DNA of 64,000 nt from an uncultured Lachnospiraceae bacterium (GTDB taxonomy: Bacteria > Bacillota > Clostridia > Lachnospirales > Lachnospiraceae), in NCBI GenBank assembly GCA_900549665.1, contig URPH01000001.1, positions 186,001-250,000 of the forward strand, in the 5' to 3' direction. Positions within the stretch are counted from its first letter, which is position 1. Each line of letters begins with the position of its first letter. A program made the translations under genes and the position numbers. Of this stretch, positions 42,939-51,023 are shown one piece after another. The notes below the pieces were generated by a model that ran no database searches, was not told the DNA's origin, and was given only the letters and a program-made list of their open reading frames with translations.

Positions 42939-44564
42939 TTATTGATTGTCATAAGCCACAACCGTATCGCCTTCCATGATCTCCGTCTTTCCGTCCGGGA
43001 TCAGGTTCTGCTCCTTTCGTATAATAAGGGCAATCAGCATATCTGACGGCAGATTCAGCTCTTCTATCCGTTTCCCGCACCAGGAATGCTTTTTATCGAT
43101 CTCAATTTCCTGCAATTTCTCCTGATCTTTTGGCTCATAAGCCGGAACACTCAAAATCAGGGTATCCTCCGCAAGAATTGTCGTATCTCCCTTCGGGATC
43201 ATGGTCTCCTTTCCACGCTTCAACATAAGAGCCAGAGAACCGGTCGGCATGCTGACATCCTTGATCTTACGATTTTCCCAGTTATGTCCCTTTGGAATAT
43301 ACATTCGCATAAGCGTAATAGCCGATTCTTCACAATAGTCGTTGAATGTTTTCCGTACATCAATGCTGTCATCCGTCATTTCGAGCCTTTTAGCTGCCCA
43401 TGGCAGTAACGTACCCTGAATGGCAACCGAAAACAGGGAAACCATAAACACAATATGGTACAGATCATAGGATACATTTACATTGTTGGCAATCACCATG
43501 ATCGAAAACACAATGGATGCCGCTCCGCGAAGCCCCGCAAAGGAAACCAGCGCACACTGCCTGATACTGCATCTGAACGGCAATAAGATCAAAAACACGG
43601 CAACCGGTCTTGCAACAAAGGTCAAAAAGATCATAATAGCCAGAGCCGGCCACAAAACCTGCGAAAAACGATGGGGAAACGCAAGCAGGCCGAGCAGAAA
43701 GAAGATAAATATCTGTGCAAGCCCGGTCAGACCGTCAAAAAACGATACCATGACAACCTTATTGCGGATCTTGCTGTTTCCGACCAAAATGCCCATCAGA
43801 TACACACTTAAAAAAGCATTGCCCCCAATAATCTGTGTGACTCCAAAGCAGCAAAGCACTGCACCGATCATAAAAATGGTATCAAGTCCGTCGGCTACCA
43901 GCTTTGTATTTTTTAATATGTATATCACCATCAGTGCAATGACCAGACCTATCGCTACACCAAAAGCAATCTGTTTTGTCATCATGATTCCAATGTTGAC
44001 ATTGGCAGCTGCCATCTGCGTTCCCGCGTCCATCTGATCAGCCTGAAGCATGGTAATTCCGACCAGCGTCATCATATAAGAAACAGGATCATTACTTCCG
44101 CTTTCCATTTCCAGCAGTGGCGCCGTTCCATCCTTCAGATTCAGCTTTTTCCTTCTTAAAATTGCAAACACGCTGGCCGCATCCGTAGAAGATAACACAG
44201 CGCCGACCAAAAAACTTTCCTGCCATGTATAGCCCAACACCACAACACACAGAACGGCTGTGATGATGGCTGTCAAAAATACGCCAACCGTCGATAAAAG
44301 CACTGCTTTGTGGGCAATCGGTTTTGCCGTCTTCCATTTTGTATTAAATCCACCGTAAAACATAATAAAACAGAGGGATATTGTACAAAATTTTTCTGCC
44401 AGGTCATAATTTTCAAATGGAATTTTAAAAAAACCATCACTGCCAAACATCATTCCTATCATCATAAAAAGAAGCAGCGCCGGCATACCGAATTTACCCG
44501 AAAATTTTTCTGCCATTATACATAAAATAATTACCGTTGCCACTAAAATGATAGCAATTTCCAT
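42939..44564 (-). CDS. CPA1/NhaP2-type K+/H+ antiporter with TrkA-C domain
   Basis: 541 residues. Twelve or so helices with LSSTDAASVFAILRRKKL and the ESGSNDPVSYMMTL motif of the NhaP2/CvrA branch, then a C-terminal RCK/TrkA-C-like region (about 420-541) with LPSDMLIALIIRKEQNLIPDGKTEI. Predicted to export K+ (or Na+) in exchange for protons; TrkA-C domains often sense nucleotides such as c-di-AMP. GGGAG nine bases before the ATG at 44564 decides the start over 44573 and 44639. Its promoter sits in an inverted-repeat element. Confidence 0.9.
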   Translation of the reverse strand: MEIAIILVATVIILCIMAEKFSGKFGMPALLLFMMIGMMFGSDGFFKIPFENYDLAEKFCTISLCFIMFYGGFNTKWKTAKPIAHKAVLLSTVGVFLTAIITAVLCVVVLGYTWQESFLVGAVLSSTDAASVFAILRRKKLNLKDGTAPLLEMESGSNDPVSYMMTLVGITMLQADQMDAGTQMAAANVNIGIMMTKQIAFGVAIGLVIALMVIYILKNTKLVADGLDTIFMIGAVLCCFGVTQIIGGNAFLSVYLMGILVGNSKIRNKVVMVSFFDGLTGLAQIFIFFLLGLLAFPHRFSQVLWPALAIMIFLTFVARPVAVFLILLPFRCSIRQCALVSFAGLRGAASIVFSIMVIANNVNVSYDLYHIVFMVSLFSVAIQGTLLPWAAKRLEMTDDSIDVRKTFNDYCEESAITLMRMYIPKGHNWENRKIKDVSMPTGSLALMLKRGKETMIPKGDTTILAEDTLILSVPAYEPKDQEKLQEIEIDKKHSWCGKRIEELNLPSDMLIALIIRKEQNLIPDGKTEIMEGDTVVAYDNQ

Positions 44565-44597
44565 TCTGTACATTCTCCCTTGTTTTTCTTTTATTAC

Positions 44598-44625
44598 ATC
44601 ATATCCACGAATTGCTCCGTTGCAA
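44598..44625 (-). promoter_or_regulatory. Promoter of the K+/H+ antiporter gene
   Basis: Minus-strand -35 TTGCAA, 16-bp spacer, -10 TATGAT. The -35 is part of a GTTGC/GCAAC hairpin of the repeat element at 44606-44755. Confidence 0.5.
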
Positions 44626-44755
44626 AGCAACTCCCGCAATTCTCAAACATGAGAAATCCGCTGATTTACTGCGTAAATCGCTACTTTCTCATGTTTGGCG
44701 GGTCCCAAGTTCAAAAGTCTTATCGTGCAAGCACGAACGACTCTTTGACCTTTTT
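44606..44755. repeat. Intergenic element made of three nested hairpins
   Basis: From left: AATTGC/GCAATT around GTTGC/GCAAC (44610-44641); CAAACATGAGAAA / TTTCTCATGTTTG around GATTTAC/GTAAATC (44644-44697); AGTC/GACT around CGTGC/GCACG (44715-44743). Fills the gap between the two ion-antiporter genes. No coding sense. The xGTGC-AA-GCACx core resembles the GCATG/CATGC hairpins near 48.0 kb, suggesting a family of species-specific structured repeats. Confidence 0.7.
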
Positions 44756-44771
44756 CCCCTGATATCAATTA

Positions 44772-45716
44772 TTATACCATAAGTAAATATGCAAAATAAA
44801 TCCCATATGCCGCCAGCATGACAATTCCGTGCCATCTGACCAGCTTCTTTCTTCTCATCACACACAGAAGCAAGAGCAGTCCGGCGCCAAAGGCGATCAA
44901 TGTATCGATCAGGAAGTTCGTTTCAAAAACAACCGGTGTGATCAACGCTGTCGTACCGACGACGAATAAAATATTAAAAATATTGCTTCCCACAATATTT
45001 CCGATCGCAATATCCGCTTTCCCCTTGATCGCAGCGGAAACCGATGTAAATAACTCCGGTAAGGAAGTTCCCAGTGCCACAATGGTCAAGCCGATAAAAC
45101 GGTCACTTAAACCGATAAACTTTGCGATGTCCGTTGCTGCATCAACTGCAATATCGGATCCCCAGATGATCAGTCCAAGACCGACTACAACAGCTATCAG
45201 CATTTTCCATACCGGCATATTTGCCAGGGCATTCCCATCATCTTCATTGTTTTCAGGGTGCTTTTTTGCCATGATAAACAGATAACCCAGATAAAAAATA
45301 AACGCTGCCCAAAGGACAATTCCCTCTACAAAGCTGATTTCATGACCGGTATACCCCATCCATAAAAACAAAAGTGTGATGAGCATCATATAGGGAATTT
45401 CATACCGGATTGTAGATTTGGCCACAGCTACCGACACGATTGCAGATGTAATGCCCAGAATGATCAGAATATTTAAGACATTACTTCCCACAATATTTCC
45501 AATCGTAATTCCGGCATTTCCCTTCAGTCCGGCAGTAATACTGACCGCGGCTTCCGGAGCACTGGTTCCCATTGCCACAATGGTCAGGCCGATGATCAGC
45601 TGCGGAACTCCAAAACGATCCGCAATAGCAGCCGCTCCATCAACAAACCAGTCAGCACCCTTTACCAGCATGCCAAAGCCAATACAGAGTAGTAAACATG
45701 ATAACAACATTTCCAT
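44772..45716 (-). CDS. CaCA-family cation antiporter, copy 2 (riboswitch controlled)
   Basis: 314 residues, same architecture as the copy at 19 kb: GLTIVAMGTSAPEAAVSI and GNIVGSNVLNI in the first half, GLTIVALGTSLPELFTSV and GNIVGSNIFNI in the second. The coding strand is preceded by AGGAGG and, further up, by a yybP-ykoY-type riboswitch, so Mn2+ export is a better guess than Ca2+ export for this copy. An upstream in-frame ATG at 45782 falls in the riboswitch expression platform and is rejected. Confidence 0.9.
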   Translation of the reverse strand: MEMLLSCLLLCIGFGMLVKGADWFVDGAAAIADRFGVPQLIIGLTIVAMGTSAPEAAVSITAGLKGNAGITIGNIVGSNVLNILIILGITSAIVSVAVAKSTIRYEIPYMMLITLLFLWMGYTGHEISFVEGIVLWAAFIFYLGYLFIMAKKHPENNEDDGNALANMPVWKMLIAVVVGLGLIIWGSDIAVDAATDIAKFIGLSDRFIGLTIVALGTSLPELFTSVSAAIKGKADIAIGNIVGSNIFNILFVVGTTALITPVVFETNFLIDTLIAFGAGLLLLLCVMRRKKLVRWHGIVMLAAYGIYFAYLLMV

Positions 45717-45737
45717 TTTCTTTCCCTCCTGTTTTGC

Positions 45738-45766
45738 GCAGAAGCCGAAAAAAAGCGAGCTTCTGC
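45738..45766 (-). promoter_or_regulatory. Candidate antiterminator hairpin before CaCA copy 2
   Basis: Perfect 8-bp stem GCAGAAGC / GCTTCTGC; its loop contains the 3' arm and the T-run of the terminator at 45748-45797, so the two structures exclude one another. Confidence 0.55.
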
Positions 45767-45797
45767 TGTAATTTAAAATCACAACAAAAGTCTCGCT
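45748..45797 (-). terminator. Riboswitch-linked terminator before CaCA copy 2
   Basis: AGCGAG (45792-45797, the 3' edge of the riboswitch) can pair with CTCGCT (45754-45759), followed by seven T. Formation would compete with closing of the riboswitch P1 helix, so ligand binding should allow read-through. Confidence 0.55.
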
Positions 45798-45876
45798 GCT
45801 TAGTTACGAACCGGATTGCCCTTTTGCAATCGTACTGACGGCTTCGTAAACATCCTGATAATCCTCCCCCTGCGGT
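45782..45876 (-). promoter_or_regulatory. yybP-ykoY (Mn2+) riboswitch
   Basis: Minus strand: CAGGGGGAGG start, helix TTACGAA/TTCGTAA, conserved CCGTCAGTACG, hairpin GATTGC/GCAATC, CCGG, and the 3' signature GCGAGACTTTTG that can pair with CAGGGG. This order matches the yybP-ykoY aptamer known to sense Mn2+ and to control cation exporters, including CaCA proteins. Another hairpin (CAAAAACAG/CTGTTTTTG, 45879-45905) lies just before it. The 5' GGGGAG region deviates somewhat from the usual GGGGAGUA. Confidence 0.75.
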
Positions 45877-46075
45877 CACAAAAACAGCTTTACACTCTGT
45901 TTTTGTTTTCTGCACAAGTCACGATACAGGCTGTCAACTACTCCCTTTCATTCTTACCATATCCATGAATTTTATCTGTCATCCGACTTTGATCGGTCTT
46001 CCATCATTCTTCACTTCTATGGCTATAACTGAGTATATGAGAATCTTTTTCTCTTTTCCACTACTTTTTTCAATT

Positions 46076-46092
46076 CTTAACAGAATCTTAAC
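46076..46092 (-). promoter_or_regulatory. Direct repeat GTTAAG-N5-GTTAAG (response-regulator site)
   Basis: Two minus-strand GTTAAG hexamers with exact 11-bp period, in the gap between the kdpE-like gene and the riboswitch. The same hexamer and spacing recur at 48393-48463. The rest of this gap (45906-46161) shows no gene. Confidence 0.5.
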
Positions 46093-46161
46093 CATCCCTG
46101 TTACAATTGTTATTTCCCGCTTGTCAATCAATCTTCGTTATCCGATAAACATCCTCTGCCA

Positions 46162-46869
46162 TCAATCAGCCTCAACCATCCGGTAACCAACCCCGGCTTC
46201 AGTAAAGATATACTGGGGTGTTGCCGGATTTTTCTCGATCTTACGGCGGATATTGGCCATATTAACACGCAAAATCTGATTGTCATGGTTGACATTCGGT
46301 CCCCATATTTCCTTCATGATATAATCATATGTCATAACTCTTCCCGCATACTTTCCAAGAAGAGCAACGATCTTAAATTCATTTTGTGTCAGAGAGGCAT
46401 CTTGTCCATCGATAAAAACACGGTGCTTATCATAATCGATCACAAAACCGCCGGATTTGAAGGTTCCGCTCTGCCCAAGTCCGGGTGTTGTCGCAACGGT
46501 CCTCGTATGCCGGATCGCGGTACGGATCCTGGCAAGCAGCTCAGAGGTTCCGAACGGCTTGGTAATATAATCATCCGCGCCCATGTCAAGTGCTGCGACC
46601 TTATCCTTTTCATGACTTCTTGCCGATACAACGACTACCGGCACACTTGACCATTCCCGGACACTCTTTAAAATCTTCATGCCATCCATATCCGGCAGTC
46701 CCAGATCCAGAATGACAAGATCCGGACACTGGGATGTGATCAGACTATATGCCTCAATCCCGGTATTGGCCATAATGACATCATAACTGTTGGCCTCAAG
46801 AACAGCCCGTAGAAAGTTACGGATACTTTTATCATCTTCTATAACCAGTATTCTGTCTTTGATTTCCAT
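46162..46869 (-). CDS. KdpE-like OmpR-family response regulator
   Basis: 235 residues. Receiver with VIEDDKS, phospho-Asp in LVILDLGLPDMDG, VVSAR, ITKPFG; OmpR winged helix with LTQNEFKIVALLGKYAGRVMTYDYIMKEIWG and LRVNMANIRRKIE. The DNA-binding domain closely follows KdpE. No kdpFABC genes are in the window, so targets are probably others; the GTTAAG repeats nearby are candidate sites. One bp after the kinase stop. Confidence 0.88.
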   Translation of the reverse strand: MEIKDRILVIEDDKSIRNFLRAVLEANSYDVIMANTGIEAYSLITSQCPDLVILDLGLPDMDGMKILKSVREWSSVPVVVVSARSHEKDKVAALDMGADDYITKPFGTSELLARIRTAIRHTRTVATTPGLGQSGTFKSGGFVIDYDKHRVFIDGQDASLTQNEFKIVALLGKYAGRVMTYDYIMKEIWGPNVNHDNQILRVNMANIRRKIEKNPATPQYIFTEAGVGYRMVEAD

Positions 46870-46870
46870 A

Positions 46871-47941
46871 TTATTGTACTTCCTCCTCCATTGGCAGATA
46901 AAATGTCATACAGGCACCGCCTTCTTTTTTATTTCCGGCATGCATATTACCATTGTGTGCCTTGATAATGCTCATGCAGACAGACAGTCCAATTCCCATA
47001 TTCCGTCCGCCATCCAACTCCTCTTCGTTGTTTTTATGTAAACCGCCCTCAAAAATTTCCGGAAGGACATCATCCGATATTCCCTCTCCGTCATCTTCAA
47101 CCGTAAATAAAACCTTCTGCTGCTGTCTTTCAATGGTAATTTCAATATTCTGAGTCGTTTTTCCATGAATCACGGAATTTTCCATCAGATTGACCAGTAC
47201 CTGCTCGATCAAAATGGCATCCATCGGCACCATCAGCACTTCATCCGGAATATGTACCGAAATCTCAACATCCGGAAAACGCTTGCCAAACTTCTGAACC
47301 GCGCTTCCGACAATTTCTTCTACAACCTCCAGCTCTGTTGTGATATGTGCACCATCCTGATTGATCCTTGTAATGGACAGTATATTTTCCACAATCCGGA
47401 TCAGCCACTGGGCCTCATCCTTGATATCCTTGATAAGCTCCATTTTTTTATCATCAGACAACACTTTATAATTTTCCAGCACAGCTGATGCCGAACCTAT
47501 GATGGAAGTAAGCGGGGTCCGGATATCATGGGAAACGGCACGTAACAGATTGCCCCGCATCTTTTCTTTTTCAATTTCAAGCCTAATCTGCTCCTGCTGC
47601 TTGATCTGTGTGGTCAGTGCACTGACACTGACGGCCACGGCAAGCATTGCTAAAAATGTCAGGGGATAACCGGTGATTGTAAAATCCAGCTTGAAATACG
47701 GTCTTGTAAAAACAAGATTAACACCAAAAACAGCCAGAACCGAAGCCACGATTCCATACATATATCCATTTGTAAAACGCGATACAAATAAAACCGCCAG
47801 CACAAAAATAAGCGGTACATGACTATCCGTCGGAACAATATTCTGCAGCATAAAACAGACCGCCGATGCTACAAAAAGTATTGCTGCCGTGATCAGCCAG
47901 TTTTTACCTATTTCTCTCCATGACTGCTTTTGTCTTTTCAT
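46871..47941 (-). CDS. KdpD-like sensor kinase lacking the cytoplasmic N-terminal domain
   Basis: 356 residues versus about 900 in full KdpD. It keeps the DUF4118 four-helix membrane unit (about 10-115), coiled linker, HisKA box RAVSHDIRTPLTSIIG and HATPase N-box NLMENSVIHG, DDGEGIS and GIGLSV. The KdpD/USP-like sensing part is missing, so the input signal likely differs from classical Kdp. Start at ATG 47941 (MKRQKQSW) with GGAG/AAGG upstream; the longer frame runs into a repeat. Pairs with the kdpE-like gene. Confidence 0.85.
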   Translation of the reverse strand: MKRQKQSWREIGKNWLITAAILFVASAVCFMLQNIVPTDSHVPLIFVLAVLFVSRFTNGYMYGIVASVLAVFGVNLVFTRPYFKLDFTITGYPLTFLAMLAVAVSVSALTTQIKQQEQIRLEIEKEKMRGNLLRAVSHDIRTPLTSIIGSASAVLENYKVLSDDKKMELIKDIKDEAQWLIRIVENILSITRINQDGAHITTELEVVEEIVGSAVQKFGKRFPDVEISVHIPDEVLMVPMDAILIEQVLVNLMENSVIHGKTTQNIEITIERQQQKVLFTVEDDGEGISDDVLPEIFEGGLHKNNEEELDGGRNMGIGLSVCMSIIKAHNGNMHAGNKKEGGACMTFYLPMEEEVQ

Positions 47942-47950
47942 AGTACCTTC

Positions 47951-48110
47951 TCCCATTCGCCGCTTTCCAATCATGCAAGCATGTTGGCTCACTTGTGCTC
48001 ATTATACCATGACATAAACGTTTCACGTTCTTCGTTGCTTCGCAACTGTCATGGTCCCATTCGCCGTTCGCCAATCATGCAAGCATGTTGGCTCACTTGT
48101 GCTCATTATA
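47951..48110. repeat. 56-bp direct repeats flanking a 48-bp inverted-repeat core
   Basis: Copies at 47951-48006 and 48055-48110 match at 53 of 56 positions. The core 48007-48054 begins CCATGACA and ends TGTCATGG, with an inner GTTGC/GCAAC hairpin. Each copy contains a CCAA-CATGC/GCATG-TTGG hairpin and, on the minus strand, starts with TATAAT; in the copy nearer the kinase it is preceded by TGG (extended -10), so the element may carry a promoter for the kinase operon. Confidence 0.85.
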
Positions 48111-48114
48111 ATAC

Positions 48115-48145
48115 AAAAAGCCCCGGAATAAAACCGGAGCTCTTT
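48115..48145 (-). terminator. Terminator of the small membrane protein gene
   Basis: Stem AAAGAGCTCCGG / CCGGGGCTTTTT with seven-base loop and T-run on the minus strand, 22 bp after the small gene's stop. Confidence 0.85.
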
Positions 48146-48167
48146 AATTCATTGCATAAAGTACTCA

Positions 48168-48314
48168 TCAATCATATAAAGAATAACCGTATTTGACTTT
48201 TCTGCCGATCTTCCAGACCAGTAATACCGGTAAACTAAAAAGCAGGACAACAGATGATAATCCACCGACTATTGCCATGATAATAAACAGAATAATTGTT
48301 ACAACGCCTGACAC
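48168..48314 (-). CDS. 48-residue membrane protein beside the KdpDE-like system
   Basis: Small gene with GTG start at 48314, perfectly spaced after GGAGG (eight bases); an ATG five codons earlier has no room for a site. The product is one long or two short hydrophobic helices (about 4-34) followed by a basic juxtamembrane patch (KIGRKVK) and YGYSLYD end. It has its own terminator and lies 80-150 bp after six GTTAAG-type repeats. I do not recognise the family; a TCS-regulated small membrane modulator, analogous in size to KdpF or similar peptides, is an inference. Confidence 0.55.
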   Translation of the reverse strand: MSGVVTIILFIIMAIVGGLSSVVLLFSLPVLLVWKIGRKVKYGYSLYD

Positions 48315-48358
48315 GATAATTGCCTCCATTCCTTTGTCGTTTCTTTATCACTTCACGC

Positions 48359-48463
48359 ATCATAACATAACCTGTATGGTGTTTTCTATGGCATTTACCC
48401 CATCTTAACTTGGCATTAACTTTGTGTATTTATTTCTTAACACAGTCTTAACGTAGCCTTAAC
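48359..48463 (-). promoter_or_regulatory. Six GTTAAG-type repeats upstream of the small membrane protein
   Basis: Minus strand: GTTAAG at 48458-48463, 48447-48452 and 48436-48441 (period 11), then GTTAAT 48415-48420, GTTAAG 48404-48409 and GTAAAT 48393-48398 (period 11). The two triplets are offset by 21 bp. A -10-like TATGAT lies at 48359-48364. Tandem hexamers on one helix face are the normal binding pattern for OmpR/PhoB-family regulators. Confidence 0.6.
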
Positions 48464-48494
48464 AAAAGGCAAAATGAGCGATCCGATCGCACAT

Positions 48495-49208
48495 CTATGA
48501 TCCTGTCAGCATCGTCTGTATCATATAAAGATACTGATCCACGATACGCATTCCGATCCCGGCATAGGCAGAAACAAAAATACCAATGCTTAAACATGGG
48601 CCAAATGCAAAATGCTCCTTCCGTCCTTTTTTACCACTGATCAGCAAAAATGCACCATAGATGCCGCCGATTATCAGACTGATAAAAAAAGCCGCCAGAT
48701 TTCCTTTCCAGCCAAGCAAAATCCCGCTGGCAGCCATCATTTTGATATCACCGCCGCCAAAGCCACCCGGCACCAGAAGTACGATCAGAAACATCGGAAC
48801 ACTGATACAGAAAAATCCGATCACCCGCTCAGCAACGGATATTCCGGGCATAGTCAGGATTGAGACCAGTCCAAGCGCACCCAAAATGATATTGAGCACA
48901 GGCGGGATCGTCTGCGTATATGCATCGATCACTGTAATCATAACAAGAACTGCACTTACCAAAAATAAAGTAAGTGCAGCCATGCTCATTCCATAATAAC
49001 CGGTAATGACAAGTGCAAGAATGCCGCCGGCCAGGGAAACCATCCGATTTTCTGCCGGCGTCATCTTTTTTAACACATTTACATCTTCCTGTTTTTCTGT
49101 TTCTTTGAATATCAGGCGTCTGCTCAATCTGCCCAGATAGAAAAAAATCACACCACCTGAAAGAAAGATGAACAGACCGGCCAGAGCTTTACTGAATGTA
49201 AGCGGCAT
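48495..49208 (-). CDS. Type IV prepilin peptidase (A24 family)
   Basis: 237 residues, polytopic. The two catalytic aspartates are in VIDAYTQTIP and GFGGGDIKMM. It lacks the N-terminal cysteine-rich methylase domain of PilD, so it resembles the short TadV/CpaA form. Cleaves leader peptides of pilin-like proteins; no pilin genes are in the window. AGGAGA precedes the ATG. 40 bp downstream of the chemoreceptor. Confidence 0.88.
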   Translation of the reverse strand: MPLTFSKALAGLFIFLSGGVIFFYLGRLSRRLIFKETEKQEDVNVLKKMTPAENRMVSLAGGILALVITGYYGMSMAALTLFLVSAVLVMITVIDAYTQTIPPVLNIILGALGLVSILTMPGISVAERVIGFFCISVPMFLIVLLVPGGFGGGDIKMMAASGILLGWKGNLAAFFISLIIGGIYGAFLLISGKKGRKEHFAFGPCLSIGIFVSAYAGIGMRIVDQYLYMIQTMLTGS

Positions 49209-49248
49209 ATCTTATCTCCTGCATCAATTCCTTATTCCCCGATCTACG

Positions 49249-50913
49249 TTATTTGAAATATGTCATAAGCTCCTCAAGATTGGAAGATACTTTTTTGATC
49301 ATTTGTGTATCTTCGGAGATTTTTTCAATGGACTCCGCAATATTGGTCACACTGGCAGTTACTTCTTCATTGCTGGCAGCATTTTCTTCACTGATCGCAC
49401 TCAGTTCGGTAACACTGCTTATAATAGTCTGCTTAAGTTCTTCCAGATTGGCAGCCTTTTCAGCGATCGTTTCGGTAATTGCAATGTTGGCCTCGATGAT
49501 CCTGCTCAGGATATCAAAACCTGCTTTTGCTCCTCCTATATCTTCCTGCTCCTTTTCCACCAGTTTTTTCATTTTTTCTGTCAAATTCACAGATTTATTT
49601 GATTTTTCAAGAATATTGTCGGCGATATTTTTAATGGTATCCGTTCCGTCACTGCTCTGATCGGCAAGCTGCTTTATTTCAGAAGCCACAACCGCAAAGC
49701 CCTTACCTGCCTGTCCGGCTCTTGCTGCTTCGATAGAAGCATTTAAAGATAACAGATTGGTCTGTGCCGTAATATCAGAGATCAGCTCAACTGCCTCATT
49801 GATAGACGCAATTGCCTGATTTGTATCTCTGACCTGCTCAATAATTTCAGAAATAATATCCGATGAGGTCTGTGAGCTCTCAAGTACAAGTTCCATGGAT
49901 TCTGCGGCATTATAATTGGCCCGGTTCATTTTATCCGAGTTGTCATTTAATGACGTTGTCTCAGAATCAATGATCGAAATATTATCACCCATCTCGATTA
50001 TCTTGATATTTACGGACTGAACATTCTCTGCCAGCGTAACAGCTGTTGCGGACAGTTCATCGACCGCCTGCTTGATCTGATTGGTTCCTGCGCTGCTCGT
50101 TTCAGCCAGCTTGTTTAATGATTCCATACTGCTGTCCAGTTGATGCGTATGCTCGTTGACATCTGCAACAATCCCGCTTAACTTATCCTTCAGCATGGAA
50201 GATGCCTCGATCAGGGTTATTACTTCACTGATAACAGAACTGCAAGACAGATTCCCGGACAGGTCTCCGGAAGCCACATGACCAATATATTCGGATGTGT
50301 CTAATAAAGGCTTTCGGATTTTGTATGCAAGATATACCAGAATACATATGATAACGACAAGTAATATTCCGGAAATCAGAAACAGATTCAACAGCATGCC
50401 GGATATGGCATCCTGTACGATAGCCTCCTTTTCACCGGAAAAAGCCATTCCAAGGATCTTACCATCATCAGAGCGTACCGGCATATAATACACATAGTAT
50501 TTTTCTCCCTGAATATCCACTCCGTCAGCCTTGTAATCATTTCCTTCTTTTACTGTTTCCCAGATTGTCGGATCGGCCTTTGTTCCCTCTATTCTGTTAC
50601 CGTCCTTGTCAATAATGGATGTAATAAATCTTTCATCTTCAAGGAATAAGGTCTGTTCAATATTTTCCCCCCGCAGCGAATCAATAAACTGATAGCTTAT
50701 ATCATCCTTTTCCAGAATATTTTCCCTGATATCCCATGTAAAATACTGCTCTACCGAGGTTGAACAGGCTTTCAGGCGAAGATAGGTACTGTCAATCAGT
50801 TCACTCCTCATTTTACCGGCGGCAAACACCGTCAAAATGACAACGGCCATTGCCAGAGGAATGCAGCCGATCATTAAAATCACCTGTAGATAACCAAATT
50901 TCTTTTTCTTCAT
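49249..50913 (-). CDS. Methyl-accepting chemotaxis protein
   Basis: 554 residues. TM1 (about 10-32), extracellular single Cache-like sensor (about 45-165, with GEKYYVYYMPVRSDDGKILGMAF), TM2 (about 172-195), HAMP, and a cytoplasmic signalling hairpin with the tip TNLLSLNASIEAARAGQAGK followed by FAVVASEIKQLADQS. Ligand unknown. AAGGGAG precedes the ATG. Confidence 0.95.
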   Translation of the reverse strand: MKKKKFGYLQVILMIGCIPLAMAVVILTVFAAGKMRSELIDSTYLRLKACSTSVEQYFTWDIRENILEKDDISYQFIDSLRGENIEQTLFLEDERFITSIIDKDGNRIEGTKADPTIWETVKEGNDYKADGVDIQGEKYYVYYMPVRSDDGKILGMAFSGEKEAIVQDAISGMLLNLFLISGILLVVIICILVYLAYKIRKPLLDTSEYIGHVASGDLSGNLSCSSVISEVITLIEASSMLKDKLSGIVADVNEHTHQLDSSMESLNKLAETSSAGTNQIKQAVDELSATAVTLAENVQSVNIKIIEMGDNISIIDSETTSLNDNSDKMNRANYNAAESMELVLESSQTSSDIISEIIEQVRDTNQAIASINEAVELISDITAQTNLLSLNASIEAARAGQAGKGFAVVASEIKQLADQSSDGTDTIKNIADNILEKSNKSVNLTEKMKKLVEKEQEDIGGAKAGFDILSRIIEANIAITETIAEKAANLEELKQTIISSVTELSAISEENAASNEEVTASVTNIAESIEKISEDTQMIKKVSSNLEELMTYFK

Positions 50914-51014
50914 TTTTAAAATTCTCCCTTATAAGTTTTACACAAGCTTTTATTGTGGTCACATCTGCCTGTATTTTCATTTATACATCTGTAATCGCAA
51001 CAAACGCATAAAAT

Positions 51015-51023
51015 ATTATACCA
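51015..51023 (-). promoter_or_regulatory. Extended -10 of the chemoreceptor promoter
   Basis: Minus-strand TGG-TATAAT about 100 bp before the gene, with no clear -35. The remaining divergent gap to the SDR gene (51024-51248) shows no further recognisable feature. Confidence 0.5.

Noticed and set aside
45932..45937. TTGACA as -35 for the riboswitch-antiporter transcript
   Set aside because: No acceptable -10 at 16-18 bp; the true start is probably elsewhere in the gap.
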